64,000 nt of DNA from JBPOFM01 sp041391925 (GTDB lineage: Bacteria; Bacteroidota; Bacteroidia; Flavobacteriales; Flavobacteriaceae). The translations under genes and the position numbers were made by a program. The notes beneath the pieces were generated by a model, which was not told the origin of the DNA, searched no databases, and was given only the letters and a program-made list of their open reading frames with translations. Shown piece by piece: positions 27,514 through 35,574 of the stretch (its first letter is position 1; each line of letters begins with the position of its first letter). The stretch spans positions 62,001-126,000 of the forward strand of contig JAWKNA010000007.1 of NCBI GenBank assembly GCA_041391925.1, given 5' to 3'.

Positions 27514-29013
27514 ATGAGTTATTCCAAACCAAAATTTAAAGAGAAATATGAAAACTTTATCAACGGAAAATTCGTTCCGCCGGTAGGAGGTGAGTATTTT
27601 GAGAACAATTCACCAGTTGATAACAGTCTTATTGCCAAATATCCTCGTTCGCAAAAAGAAGATGTCGAGATGGCGCTAGATGCTGCCAATGCAGCAAAGG
27701 AATCTTGGGGAAATACTTCAGCAACCGAACGTGCCGCGCTTTTAAATAAAGTGGCTGATATTATTGAGGAGAATTTAGAGGAATTTGCACTGGTGGAAAC
27801 CTGTGATAATGGTAAAGCCATCAGAGAAACCTTGAATGCAGATGTGCCATTGTCAGTAGACCATTGGCGCTATTTTGCCGCTTGCATTAGAGCAGAAGAA
27901 GGTAGTGCTACGGAATTGGATGCCAATACACTTTCGATGAATATCAAAGAACCACTTGGTGTGGTTGGACAAATCATTCCTTGGAATTTCCCACTATTGA
28001 TGCTGTCTTGGAAATTGCCACCAGCATTAGCCACAGGAAATTGCGTGGTGTTAAAGCCAGCAGAACAAACACCTTCTTCAGCTACATTATTAATGGAAAA
28101 AATTGCCGATGTATTTCCTCCGGGTGTGGTCAACGTTGTGCATGGATTTGGTCCAGAAGCTGGAAAACCATTGGCTTCGAGCTCTAAAGTAGATAAAGTG
28201 GCATTTACAGGTGAAACAACTACTGGGCAATTGATTATGCAGTATGCTTCCAAAAATCTGAATCCAGTAACCATGGAATTAGGTGGAAAATCGCCAAACA
28301 TTTTCTTCAATAGTGTTATGGATGAAGATGATGCTTATCTAGACAAAGCCATTGAAGGTGCGGTCTTGTTTGCATTTAACCAAGGTGAAGTATGTACCTG
28401 TCCATCAAGATTATTGGTTCAGGAAGATATTTATGATAAGTTTATGGAAAGAGTCATCGCGCGTACCAATGCGATTGTTCAGGATAATCCGTATGACACC
28501 AACACAATGATAGGAGCACAGGCGTCTAATGACCAATATGAAAAAATTCAATCCTACCTAAAAATAGGCAAAGAAGAAGGCGCAAAAGTATTGGCAGGAG
28601 GAGAGGCCAATAAATTGAGTGGTGATTTGGCAAACGGATTTTACATCAAACCGACTATTCTCGAAGGTCATAATAAAATGAGAGTCTTTCAAGAAGAAAT
28701 TTTCGGTCCTGTGGTTTGTGTGACGAAATTTAAGGATGAAGCGGAAGCCTTGGAGATTGCCAATGACACACTTTACGGACTTGGGGCTGGTGTTTGGACA
28801 AGAGATGCGCATCAATTGTATCAAATTCCACGCGCTATAAAAGCGGGTCGTGTTTGGGTTAATTGCTATCACGCTTATCCTGCTCACGCACCTTTTGGTG
28901 GATATAAAAAATCTGGTTTTGGTCGTGAAAATCACGTGATGATGATGAATTACTATCGTCAGACAAAAAATATGCTTATTTCTTATGACAAGAATAAGTT
29001 AGGATTCTTTTAA
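27514..29013 (+). CDS. NAD-dependent aldehyde dehydrogenase (acetaldehyde type)
   Basis: 499 residues. Catalytic Cys294 lies in FNQGEVCTCPSR and the general base Glu255 in MELGGKSPNIFF; IIPWNFPLLMLSWKLPPALA and FTGETTTGQLI form the nucleotide-binding region. The C-terminal FGGYKKSGFGRENH is characteristic of the ExaC/AldA-like group that oxidises acetaldehyde and related aldehydes. DUF779 and acs follow in the same direction, which supports acetaldehyde to acetate to acetyl-CoA. A second cysteine two residues after the catalytic one is usual in this subgroup. Confidence 0.94.
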   Translation: MSYSKPKFKEKYENFINGKFVPPVGGEYFENNSPVDNSLIAKYPRSQKEDVEMALDAANAAKESWGNTSATERAALLNKVADIIEENLEEFALVETCDNGKAIRETLNADVPLSVDHWRYFAACIRAEEGSATELDANTLSMNIKEPLGVVGQIIPWNFPLLMLSWKLPPALATGNCVVLKPAEQTPSSATLLMEKIADVFPPGVVNVVHGFGPEAGKPLASSSKVDKVAFTGETTTGQLIMQYASKNLNPVTMELGGKSPNIFFNSVMDEDDAYLDKAIEGAVLFAFNQGEVCTCPSRLLVQEDIYDKFMERVIARTNAIVQDNPYDTNTMIGAQASNDQYEKIQSYLKIGKEEGAKVLAGGEANKLSGDLANGFYIKPTILEGHNKMRVFQEEIFGPVVCVTKFKDEAEALEIANDTLYGLGAGVWTRDAHQLYQIPRAIKAGRVWVNCYHAYPAHAPFGGYKKSGFGRENHVMMMNYYRQTKNMLISYDKNKLGFF

Positions 29014-29039
29014 ACAAAAGAATTAATAGTCAAATTAAG

Positions 29040-29072
29040 GGCTGAATAGGATTTCTATGTTCAGCCTTTTTT
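29040..29072 (+). terminator. Hairpin with T-run between the aldehyde dehydrogenase and DUF779 genes
   Basis: GGCTGAA (29040-29046) pairs with TTCAGCC (29060-29066) and is followed by TTTTTT. The next gene starts only 14 bp later, so the hairpin may allow partial read-through or DUF779 may have its own start signal. Confidence 0.65.
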
Positions 29073-29085
29073 ATAATTTTAAAAG

Positions 29086-29451
29086 ATGCAACGAATAGAT
29101 ATAACAGAAAAGGCGGCTGAAGTTGTCAATCAATTGAAAGCACAATATGGCGAACTCATTTTTCATCAGAGCGGAGGTTGTTGTGACGGATCTTCTCCAA
29201 TGATTTTTGAAAGGGAAGATATGTATTTGGATGAAAGTGATGTATTGCTGGGAGAGTTGGAAGGTGTGAAATTCTATATGAATCAAGACCAATTTGAATA
29301 CTGGAAACATACACATTTAACGGTAGATGTGACACAGGGTCGTGGTGCAAGCTTCTCTTTGGAAATACCGTTGGGACTACGTTTTTTGATTCATTCGCGC
29401 TTGCTTACAAAAGAAGAGGAAGCGTTTTTTAATGACAAACAGAAATCTTAA
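29086..29451 (+). CDS. DUF779 domain protein
   Basis: 121 residues. The core GELIFHQSGGCCDGSSPM and the closing VTQGRGASFSLEIPLGLRF are diagnostic of DUF779. The paired cysteines in SGGCCDGS could bind a metal or cofactor. In many genomes DUF779 stands beside acetaldehyde dehydrogenases, as here, but its biochemical function is not established. An assisting or protective role for the dehydrogenase is inference. Confidence 0.93.
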   Translation: MQRIDITEKAAEVVNQLKAQYGELIFHQSGGCCDGSSPMIFEREDMYLDESDVLLGELEGVKFYMNQDQFEYWKHTHLTVDVTQGRGASFSLEIPLGLRFLIHSRLLTKEEEAFFNDKQKS

Positions 29452-29475
29452 ATTGCTAGAATAAATCTTATATAA

Positions 29476-31383
29476 ATGAGTAATTATCATATCAAGACAC
29501 TTGAGGAATATTTTCAAGTATATCGAAAGTCCATACGTGAACCGGAAAGTTTCTGGGAGGAAATTGCCGAAGAACATTTTTTATGGCGAAAAAAATGGGA
29601 CAACGTGTTGTCTTGGGACTTTTCAAAACCTGAAGTCAAATGGTTTGAAGGAGCTAAATTGAATATTACCGAAAATTGCCTAGACAGGCATTTAATTACC
29701 AAGGGTGAACAACATGCTATCATATTTGAACCCAACAACCCGGAAGAGCCCACAGAACATATTACTTATAATCAATTGCACGAACGCGTCTGTAAAATGG
29801 CCAATGTCCTTAAAGATCAGGGTATCGAAAAAGGGGATAGGGTGTGTATCTATATTCCAATGATTCCTGAGTTGGCCATTGCTTTATTGGCCTGCGCTCG
29901 CATTGGAGCCATTCACAATGTTGTCTTTGCTGGATTTTCTGCCAAAGCGTTGGCAACACGTATCAATGATAGCGATTGTAAATTGGTGATAACGTCAGAT
30001 GGTTCATTTCGTGGGGATAAAACTATTGACCTCAAAGGAATTGTGGATGAAGCGCTCAAAGAATGTCCAAATGTCAAAACCGTTTTGGTGGTACAGCGCA
30101 TCAATTCAAACATTACAATGCAAAATGGGCGCGACAAATGGTTGCAGCCTTTATTGAATGAGGCTTCTTCTCATTGTGAACCAGAAATTATGGATGCTGA
30201 AAATCCATTATTTATACTTTATACATCTGGTTCTACTGGAATGCCTAAAGGCATGTTGCACACCACTGCTGGTTATATGGTATACACAGCTTATACATTC
30301 AAGAATGTATTTCAATATAAACAAAATGATGTCTATTGGTGTACTGCAGATATAGGCTGGATTACAGGTCACAGCTATATTGTGTATGGACCTTTGGCCA
30401 ATGGAGCAACTACAGTAATGTTTGAAGGTGTGCCACATTATCCAGATTTTGGGCGTTTTTGGCAAATCGTTGAAAAACACAAAGTGAATCAATTCTATAC
30501 CGCACCAACAGCCATTCGCGCCTTGGCGAAACAAAACTTATCTTTTGCAGAAGAGGTGGATTTGTCTTCCTTAAAAGTTCTTGGAACTGTTGGAGAGCCA
30601 ATTAATGAAGAAGCATGGCATTGGTATAATGATAATATAGGTAAGCGCAAAAGCCCTATTGTAGATACTTGGTGGCAAACTGAAACAGGAGGAATTATGA
30701 TAACGCCTTTACCATTCATCACACCGACCAAACCTACTTATGCGACGTTGCCGTTTTTAGGAATTCAACCATGTTTGATGGATGAAGCAGGTGAAGAATT
30801 GAAGGGTAATCAAAAGGAGGGACGTTTGTGTATCAAATTTCCGTGGCCTAGTATGGCTCGCACTATTTGGGGCAATCATCAGAGATATAAAGACACTTAT
30901 TTTTCTACTTTTGAAAATAAATATTTTACTGGTGATGGTGCTTTGCGAGATGAGGTTGGCTACTACCGCATTACTGGTCGTGTAGATGATGTGATTATTG
31001 TATCTGGTCATAATCTAGGTACAGGACCTTTGGAAGATGCCATTAATGAACATCCAGCTGTGGCGGAATCTGCCATTGTAGGTTTTCCACATGACATTAA
31101 GGGTAACGCCCTCTATGGTTATGTGACGCTCAAAGAAACTGGTGAATATCGCAACCATGATAATCTGCGAAAGGAAATCAACCAACTCATCAGTGAGCGA
31201 ATCGGAGCCATTGCAAAACTTGATAAAATTCAGTTTACAGATGGATTGCCAAAAACCCGTTCAGGAAAAATCATGCGACGAATTTTACGAAAGATTGCCG
31301 AAAAGGACACATCTAATTTGGGGGATACATCAACATTGCTTAATCCAGAATGTGTACAAGATATCATTGACAATGCCCTTTGA
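29476..31383 (+). CDS. acs: Acetyl-CoA synthetase (AMP-forming)
   Basis: A 635-residue ligase converting acetate, ATP and CoA to acetyl-CoA. Motifs: YTSGSTGMPKGMLHTTAGY (P-loop A3), WWQTETGG (A5), TGDGALRDEVGYYRITGRVD (A7-A8 hinge) and the C-terminal PKTRSGKIMRR with the acetylation-regulated Lys598. Length matches Acs. It follows DUF779 by 24 bp, forming with the aldehyde dehydrogenase a short route from acetaldehyde to acetyl-CoA. Downstream is a long intergenic region. Confidence 0.96.
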   Translation: MSNYHIKTLEEYFQVYRKSIREPESFWEEIAEEHFLWRKKWDNVLSWDFSKPEVKWFEGAKLNITENCLDRHLITKGEQHAIIFEPNNPEEPTEHITYNQLHERVCKMANVLKDQGIEKGDRVCIYIPMIPELAIALLACARIGAIHNVVFAGFSAKALATRINDSDCKLVITSDGSFRGDKTIDLKGIVDEALKECPNVKTVLVVQRINSNITMQNGRDKWLQPLLNEASSHCEPEIMDAENPLFILYTSGSTGMPKGMLHTTAGYMVYTAYTFKNVFQYKQNDVYWCTADIGWITGHSYIVYGPLANGATTVMFEGVPHYPDFGRFWQIVEKHKVNQFYTAPTAIRALAKQNLSFAEEVDLSSLKVLGTVGEPINEEAWHWYNDNIGKRKSPIVDTWWQTETGGIMITPLPFITPTKPTYATLPFLGIQPCLMDEAGEELKGNQKEGRLCIKFPWPSMARTIWGNHQRYKDTYFSTFENKYFTGDGALRDEVGYYRITGRVDDVIIVSGHNLGTGPLEDAINEHPAVAESAIVGFPHDIKGNALYGYVTLKETGEYRNHDNLRKEINQLISERIGAIAKLDKIQFTDGLPKTRSGKIMRRILRKIAEKDTSNLGDTSTLLNPECVQDIIDNAL

Positions 31384-31607
31384 TAACTCCAAGATAGGAA
31401 AACAATTATGATGTGAATTGGACAATCATCCTTATAAAAAGTTGATATGCTTCGCTTGTCTATTTTCTAAATAAGAATCCATCGTTAAATCTTATATATT
31501 GTAGATAAAACCTAAACTTTCATCATAGTATAGAGTGTGATTTTTTTAAAAGCACTTTAGATATTCTTGCCCAACTCTGACACGTTTACACGTTGAGAAA
31601 TTTAAAC

Positions 31608-31644
31608 AAAAAAAGGAGGATACACTATACTTAATGTACCCTCC
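31608..31644 (-). terminator. Intrinsic terminator on the minus strand, far downstream of the response regulator
   Basis: GGAGG-TACA pairs with TGTA-CCTCC with one internal mismatch. On the minus strand the stem is followed by seven T. If used by the regulator operon it implies a 3' untranslated region of about 410 nt. Confidence 0.7.
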
Positions 31645-31706
31645 GAGTATTCTCCCGTAACAAAGCTAACCAGCTTATGGAACAATATTAAGACAATATC
31701 TACTTG

Positions 31707-31728
31707 TTTCCTTACGGTTTTCCTCAAT
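31707..31728 (+). repeat. Signalling-island motif, copy 1
   Basis: Contains TTACGGTTTTCCTCAAT preceded by TTTCC. Identical over 22 bp to copy 2 and one mismatch from copies 3 and 4. Confidence 0.9.
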
Positions 31729-31927
31729 TGGAATAAAAAAATAGATTTTTTTTTCTCACACATGAAAACCTGCATAAATACAAGGATTTTGAATGTTTAA
31801 TTCACAAATTAATTTTTTGTATAACAAAAAAATTATATTTTTTTCTTTTCAGCTTCTAAATCATCGATTATAAAAAAAATACTGTCTAAAAGTTGCTTTA
31901 AGATTTTTTAGGAGGTTATAAAACAGC

Positions 31928-31961
31928 AAAGAGATATACTGAAGTAGGTGTATATCTCTTT
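31928..31961 (-). terminator. Perfect 12-bp inverted repeat downstream of the response regulator
   Basis: AAAGAGATATAC / GTATATCTCTTT with a 10-nt loop, about 98 nt after the regulator stop in its direction. The following tract (GCTGTTTTA on the minus strand) is only weakly T-rich, so it may be a terminator, an RNA stabiliser, or both. Confidence 0.55.
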
Positions 31962-32032
31962 GGGCTTAGCTATTAATCGAATACTGTAGAATTCCAATAT
32001 CGATTTTACTAATTTAAGGTCTTCAATCCAGC

Positions 32033-32054
32033 TTTCCTTACGGTTTTCCTCAAT
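32033..32054 (+). repeat. Signalling-island motif, copy 2
   Basis: Same 22 bp as copy 1. It begins 4 nt beyond the response-regulator stop codon, so on the regulator's transcript it is present as the reverse complement (ATTGAGGAAAACCGTAA). Confidence 0.9.
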
Positions 32055-32058
32055 GTGG

Positions 32059-32724
32059 TTAAATTAGTCCCATGTCCTTTGCTGTGGAGACTAAATGTAT
32101 AGCATTGTTGGCCTTAAACTGTATGCGGAGCTTGGTAATTTTTTTTTCGATGGAACTTAGACTGTTGGGTGTGATATCATTACTTTTTAAATAATCACTC
32201 ATGTCTTCTTGCGACATCCCTTCCGACAACAATTTTAATAATTCGAGTTCATAGTCATCAATTTCAAGATTTGACCGATTACTTAAGGCTTTTTCTAAAT
32301 GAGGGGATAAATAAGTCTTCCCATTATAAACCTCTTCGATGGCTTCCGTAAGTTCCTGCAACCCCTTTCTTCCCTTGCCTACATAAGCATCGGCATGGTA
32401 AGTGTACATGAGAGTTCTTACTTTTTGTAATCTATCTTCAACAGAAAAGGCAATAATTTTAAGTTTTGGAAATTCCTTTTTTAAGATTTTTATCAGCTCT
32501 TCTCCCGAACTAAAACTCTGTTCACGATAATCGGGTAGAAAAGATAAATCTGTGATCAATAGGTCATAGGGTGTCCCGTCCAAAACTGCTTTTTTTATTC
32601 TGATATAGGCATCATCACAGTATTGAACTTGTCCTATTTCCTTAATGCCCAGTTGGCTGACGGTGGCATATACTCCTTGATTAATGCTTCCTAAATCATC
32701 TGATAATAATACTTTTTTAAACAT
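32059..32724 (-). CDS. NarL/LuxR-type response regulator
   Basis: 221 residues. The receiver domain has the acidic pair D9-D10 and phosphoacceptor Asp59 (DLLITDLSF); the switch/lysine region reads DAYVGKGRKGLQEL. The C-terminal HTH (about 155-215: YELELLKLLSEGMSQEDMSD, then SLSSIEKKITKLRIQF) is a divergent LuxR type. The kinase gene lies upstream with a 3-nt gap, so the two form a cognate pair. Targets are unknown; the repeated motif spread over this island is one candidate site. Confidence 0.92.
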   Translation of the reverse strand: MFKKVLLSDDLGSINQGVYATVSQLGIKEIGQVQYCDDAYIRIKKAVLDGTPYDLLITDLSFLPDYREQSFSSGEELIKILKKEFPKLKIIAFSVEDRLQKVRTLMYTYHADAYVGKGRKGLQELTEAIEEVYNGKTYLSPHLEKALSNRSNLEIDDYELELLKLLSEGMSQEDMSDYLKSNDITPNSLSSIEKKITKLRIQFKANNAIHLVSTAKDMGLI

Positions 32725-32727
32725 AGG

Positions 32728-34386
32728 TTATACCGTTAATGAGGCTTTAAAACCTTTTTCTGGCTCTGATTCAAATATAATCATTCCTTTGATAGAGTCC
32801 ATTCTGTTTTCCATATTATGGCATCCGTTGCCTTTGTGCAAATCGGTGCCAACACCATTGTCTTTATAGACAATCTGTAATTTTTGTTTCTCTTGCTTAA
32901 AGGTAATTACTACTAACGATGCTTGACTGTGCTTTTTCATATTCGTCATTAATTCCTGTAGTACACGATATAAGGTTGTTTTTTTGACGTCTGGGAGGTT
33001 TTTCCAATGGATGCTATTTATATCTTTGGTAATGACATTGACATCCTCATTTTGGTAGCTTGCCAAAAGATCTTGCAATTGTAAAGCAAAATCTTCTTGG
33101 ATGATATCGCTGTTTTCCTTTGAGATATCCCTGGTTTTTATATAGATATCTTCCAATTCATCCAAGAAGGGTTCGTCCACACGATGGCTGGATTGTAATT
33201 TGCTCATCATTTGATAAATATCATTTGCCACTTCGTCATGTACTTTTTTGGAGATGCGTGTTTCGGTCTCATATACTTTTAGCATCTTTTCCTTTTTATG
33301 CCGTGTTCTTAGAATAATGTAGAAGAAAATGGCCATAAGCAAGATACTCAAGACGGCAAACTGTGATGCAAGTGTTTTGGAACGTTGTTCAGAAGCAGCT
33401 AATTGGCTTTCTTGTGCTTTTCGCTGATATTCTGTATAGGTATATTGCATCTCAGCAAATTTGTTTTCTTGCAATTGTTTGCTCTTTGCGATGCTATCAA
33501 TAATTGTTTTATATTCTTTTACCAAAGGATCATCCTTTAGTTCTAAAAGGTTAGATAGCGCATCCTTCAAAAAACTTAAACTGTTGAGAGATTTGGCTAA
33601 TTTATACGCCTCCTCGGCATAATATTGAGATTTCTCTTTATTATTTATATCATCATAATATTCGGTAAGATGTTTGTAACTTCCATAGATACCTTTGATA
33701 TCATTTATTTCTTTACGCATTTCCAAGGCTTTCAACATATTTGATAAGCTTTGAGGATGGTTGAGTTTTGCTTGCTCGTGGCCCAAATTGCTCAGAGCCC
33801 TAGCCATGGCTTCTTTGTCATGTTCCTTCAAGCTGTTCATGTAGACTTTTTCAAATTCAATCTGTGCCAGATTATGTTTGCCTTGTGCGGAATGCGTATA
33901 GGCAATATTGTTCAAGATAGTCATACTATCTCTAGAAGTAGTACTGGTTTTTAAGGCACTTAAATAGAATTCAATGGCTTTGTCATAATTGTACAACGAC
34001 CTATGAATCATGCCTAATTGGTTATACAGACCTAATTTTGCATTGGTAGAATCTTTTTGGTGCTGTTGGTCTAGAAGTTTTAAGGCTTGCACTACCGTTT
34101 TCTCACTATCATAGAACAGACCTAAATTGTTCTGGATACTTGCCATGTATCGTAAATCGTTGATGGCACTAACAGTATCTTTCTTATGAAGGTTATATTT
34201 TAAATGTCTTTGATAGAATTGGTAAGCTTGTGTTAAGTCTGATGATTTTTGAGGATTGACAAATAGATAGTAGTAGTATTTGACACTATCTTCCATTTTT
34301 TGTGCAGAGGATTGTGGTATTTCCAATACCCCAAACATTAAGGTAATATTAAGAAAAAAGAGGAATGGAAGACGTTTGGCTTTCAT
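32728..34386 (-). CDS. TPR-containing sensor histidine kinase (HisKA_3/DesK-like)
   Basis: 552 residues: a signal-like N-terminus (about 1-28), about six tetratricopeptide repeats in the periplasm (about 40-320, for example AKLGLYNQLGMIHRSLYNYD), a coiled coil, one membrane helix (about 345-367), then a dimerisation/phosphorylation box KKVHDEVANDIYQ with the phospho-His, and a HATPase with LQELMTNMKKHSQA (N box) and DNGVGTD. Architecture matches flavobacterial TPR kinases partnered with LuxR regulators. Periplasmic TPRs suggest a protein or peptide ligand. The 51-residue lipoprotein encoded just upstream is a candidate partner (inference). Confidence 0.93.
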   Translation of the reverse strand: MKAKRLPFLFFLNITLMFGVLEIPQSSAQKMEDSVKYYYYLFVNPQKSSDLTQAYQFYQRHLKYNLHKKDTVSAINDLRYMASIQNNLGLFYDSEKTVVQALKLLDQQHQKDSTNAKLGLYNQLGMIHRSLYNYDKAIEFYLSALKTSTTSRDSMTILNNIAYTHSAQGKHNLAQIEFEKVYMNSLKEHDKEAMARALSNLGHEQAKLNHPQSLSNMLKALEMRKEINDIKGIYGSYKHLTEYYDDINNKEKSQYYAEEAYKLAKSLNSLSFLKDALSNLLELKDDPLVKEYKTIIDSIAKSKQLQENKFAEMQYTYTEYQRKAQESQLAASEQRSKTLASQFAVLSILLMAIFFYIILRTRHKKEKMLKVYETETRISKKVHDEVANDIYQMMSKLQSSHRVDEPFLDELEDIYIKTRDISKENSDIIQEDFALQLQDLLASYQNEDVNVITKDINSIHWKNLPDVKKTTLYRVLQELMTNMKKHSQASLVVITFKQEKQKLQIVYKDNGVGTDLHKGNGCHNMENRMDSIKGMIIFESEPEKGFKASLTV

Positions 34387-34413
34387 TCCTCTAATGTACT
34401 AACTATTTTCATT

Positions 34414-34569
34414 TTATCCACCTACGTTTGGTGGAGGAGGCAAAATTTCACCTTCGTTACCACAACAAGCTTGTGGCGTTTTTGTATCATCTTGCAAAGC
34501 TGCTGGTGTACAAGAATAAAATGCCAAATTGAGGAAAACCGTAAAGAATATTGCTAAAATTTTTTTCAT
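34414..34569 (-). CDS. Small lipoprotein (51 aa) with Cys-Cys and proline-glycine tail
   Basis: Start at 34569 is chosen because a lipoprotein signal follows (MKKILAIFF, Cys20 in FYSC). The mature part is only ~32 residues: PAALQDDTKTPQACCGNEGE then ILPPPPNVGG. The first gene of the operon, it ends 27 bp before the kinase start. No family function is known to me; similar small proteins ending in CC-G and PPPP-GG stretches occur beside TPR kinases in other Flavobacteriaceae (recollection, not searched). It could be a surface or shed peptide sensed by the kinase. Codons 8-14 lie within repeat copy 4. Confidence 0.7.
   Translation of the reverse strand: MKKILAIFFTVFLNLAFYSCTPAALQDDTKTPQACCGNEGEILPPPPNVGG
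34527..34547 (-). repeat. Signalling-island motif, copy 4 (inside the small lipoprotein's signal-peptide codons)
   Basis: Minus strand reads TTTACGGTTTTCCTCAAT, one mismatch from copies 1-2. It is the only coding copy and is sense on the lipoprotein mRNA, thus complementary to the two copies after the response regulator. Confidence 0.85.
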
Positions 34570-34932
34570 TTTGTAAGTATTAAGATTGAACAATTGTTTT
34601 GGTGTTGGTCCATCGCCCAAAAGATGCTTTAGGCAGCAAGACAAACTACTTTTTTTGAAGAATTACTTCTTCATTCGGGAAGTATGGAGTGCAGTTTTAA
34701 AGAGGTATAATCACTTCCCAGGGCTATACAACTTTAATACCAGCGACTCCGTATTAGGTATTGGCACTCGCGTTACCTTATCGCGTTTAAGGTCTTTGCC
34801 AATACTTACCGCTAAGTACATATCTATTTCTGGGAAGAGAGGGAAATACTGTGGAAATTTCATGGAAATTAATTTCCATACGGTTTTCCTCAATAAAAAA
34901 GAGTAAATATTAATCCCTCTAAATCCATAATC
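34570..34932. promoter_or_regulatory. 363-bp divergent control region with several dyads
   Basis: It separates the minus-strand signalling operon from the plus-strand membrane-protein gene. Dyads seen: GGGAAGT...ACTTCCC (34677-34683 / 34713-34719); a nested hairpin with outer arms GTATTGGCA (34758-34766) and TGCCAATAC (34797-34805) and inner arms ACCTTA / TAAGGT; and an 18-bp perfect palindrome ATGGAAATTAATTTCCAT (34862-34879) that runs into repeat copy 3. No gene was found. It may hold operators or a structured leader. Confidence 0.5.
34873..34894 (+). repeat. Signalling-island motif, copy 3
   Basis: ATACGGTTTTCCTCAAT with TTTCC before it; one mismatch from copies 1-2. It lies 38 bp upstream of the start of the membrane protein at 34933 and overlaps the palindrome at 34862-34879. 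Confidence 0.9.
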
Positions 34933-35409
34933 ATGCACAGCAATTTGTTACAACAAGCTTTTCAGAAAGCCCAGGACACTATTTCTTCTGATAAACCAAC
35001 CCATCTCTCACGCCATTTGTCTGATTTTATAATCGAAGACAGTGGAGAACCTTTTGGTGAGAAGAGTCTTCGCAATTATTATAAATTTATTTTTGAAGGG
35101 AAAAAGGTTAATTTGAAGCCCTTCGTTGTTCAATCGTTATGTCATTATTTGGGCTACGCAAATTATGAATCCTACATTGTGAGTATTCCGAAACGCAAGG
35201 TTGAAAGATATAAAAATGGTAAAAGCAGTTTGGTATCACAAATGTTTACGGTCATTGTGGTGGCGTTTTTTTTTATTGTATTTCTATTTTCTCATAGTAG
35301 TAAACGCAAATCAATGGGTGAAGTATTACGTGAATGGCAAGGTGCTCTCGAGCAACATTTTTACAGAATGGAACGCTTAATGCGATATTTGCAAGGAGAG
35401 GCGGCTTAA
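34933..35409 (+). CDS. Small single-pass membrane protein of the signalling island, unknown function
   Basis: 158 residues. Residues ~5-85 form a compact helical domain (THLSRHLSDFIIEDSGEPFG, SLRNYYKFIF, LCHYLGYANYESYIVSIP) that recalls an N-terminal domain found in other small flavobacterial membrane proteins (recollection). One membrane helix follows at about 103-121 (VIVVAFFFIVFLF), then a basic, helical tail. The topology puts the N-terminal domain probably in the cytoplasm. It is divergent from the kinase operon and has a motif copy and a palindrome just upstream, so it may be a target or accessory part of that system. Confidence 0.7.
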   Translation: MHSNLLQQAFQKAQDTISSDKPTHLSRHLSDFIIEDSGEPFGEKSLRNYYKFIFEGKKVNLKPFVVQSLCHYLGYANYESYIVSIPKRKVERYKNGKSSLVSQMFTVIVVAFFFIVFLFSHSSKRKSMGEVLREWQGALEQHFYRMERLMRYLQGEAA

Positions 35410-35574
35410 AATAAGCATAACTAAGCCATAAAACCGTTTACCATGAATACATGAGGCTTAATTATTTCATTCTTCGAAGAAGTCCACGAATTTAAAGCCT
35501 TGAAATATTTCAAAAAAACTGAGGGTTATTTACAAATTATTTTATTGCTTATAAAGCATAAGACCCTAAGTATT

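Larger units (their letters stand above)
31384..32058. other. 675-bp intergenic region: two minus-strand hairpins and two copies of a ~22-bp repeat, no gene seen
   Basis: It lies between acs (+) and the response-regulator gene (-), which converge. It holds, from right to left in the regulator's direction, repeat copy 2 (32033-32054, 4 nt after the regulator stop), a 12-bp hairpin (31928-31961), repeat copy 1 (31707-31728), and a terminator-like hairpin (31608-31644). It contains long A and T runs. No open frame with a plausible start and ribosome-binding site was found. Confidence 0.7.
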
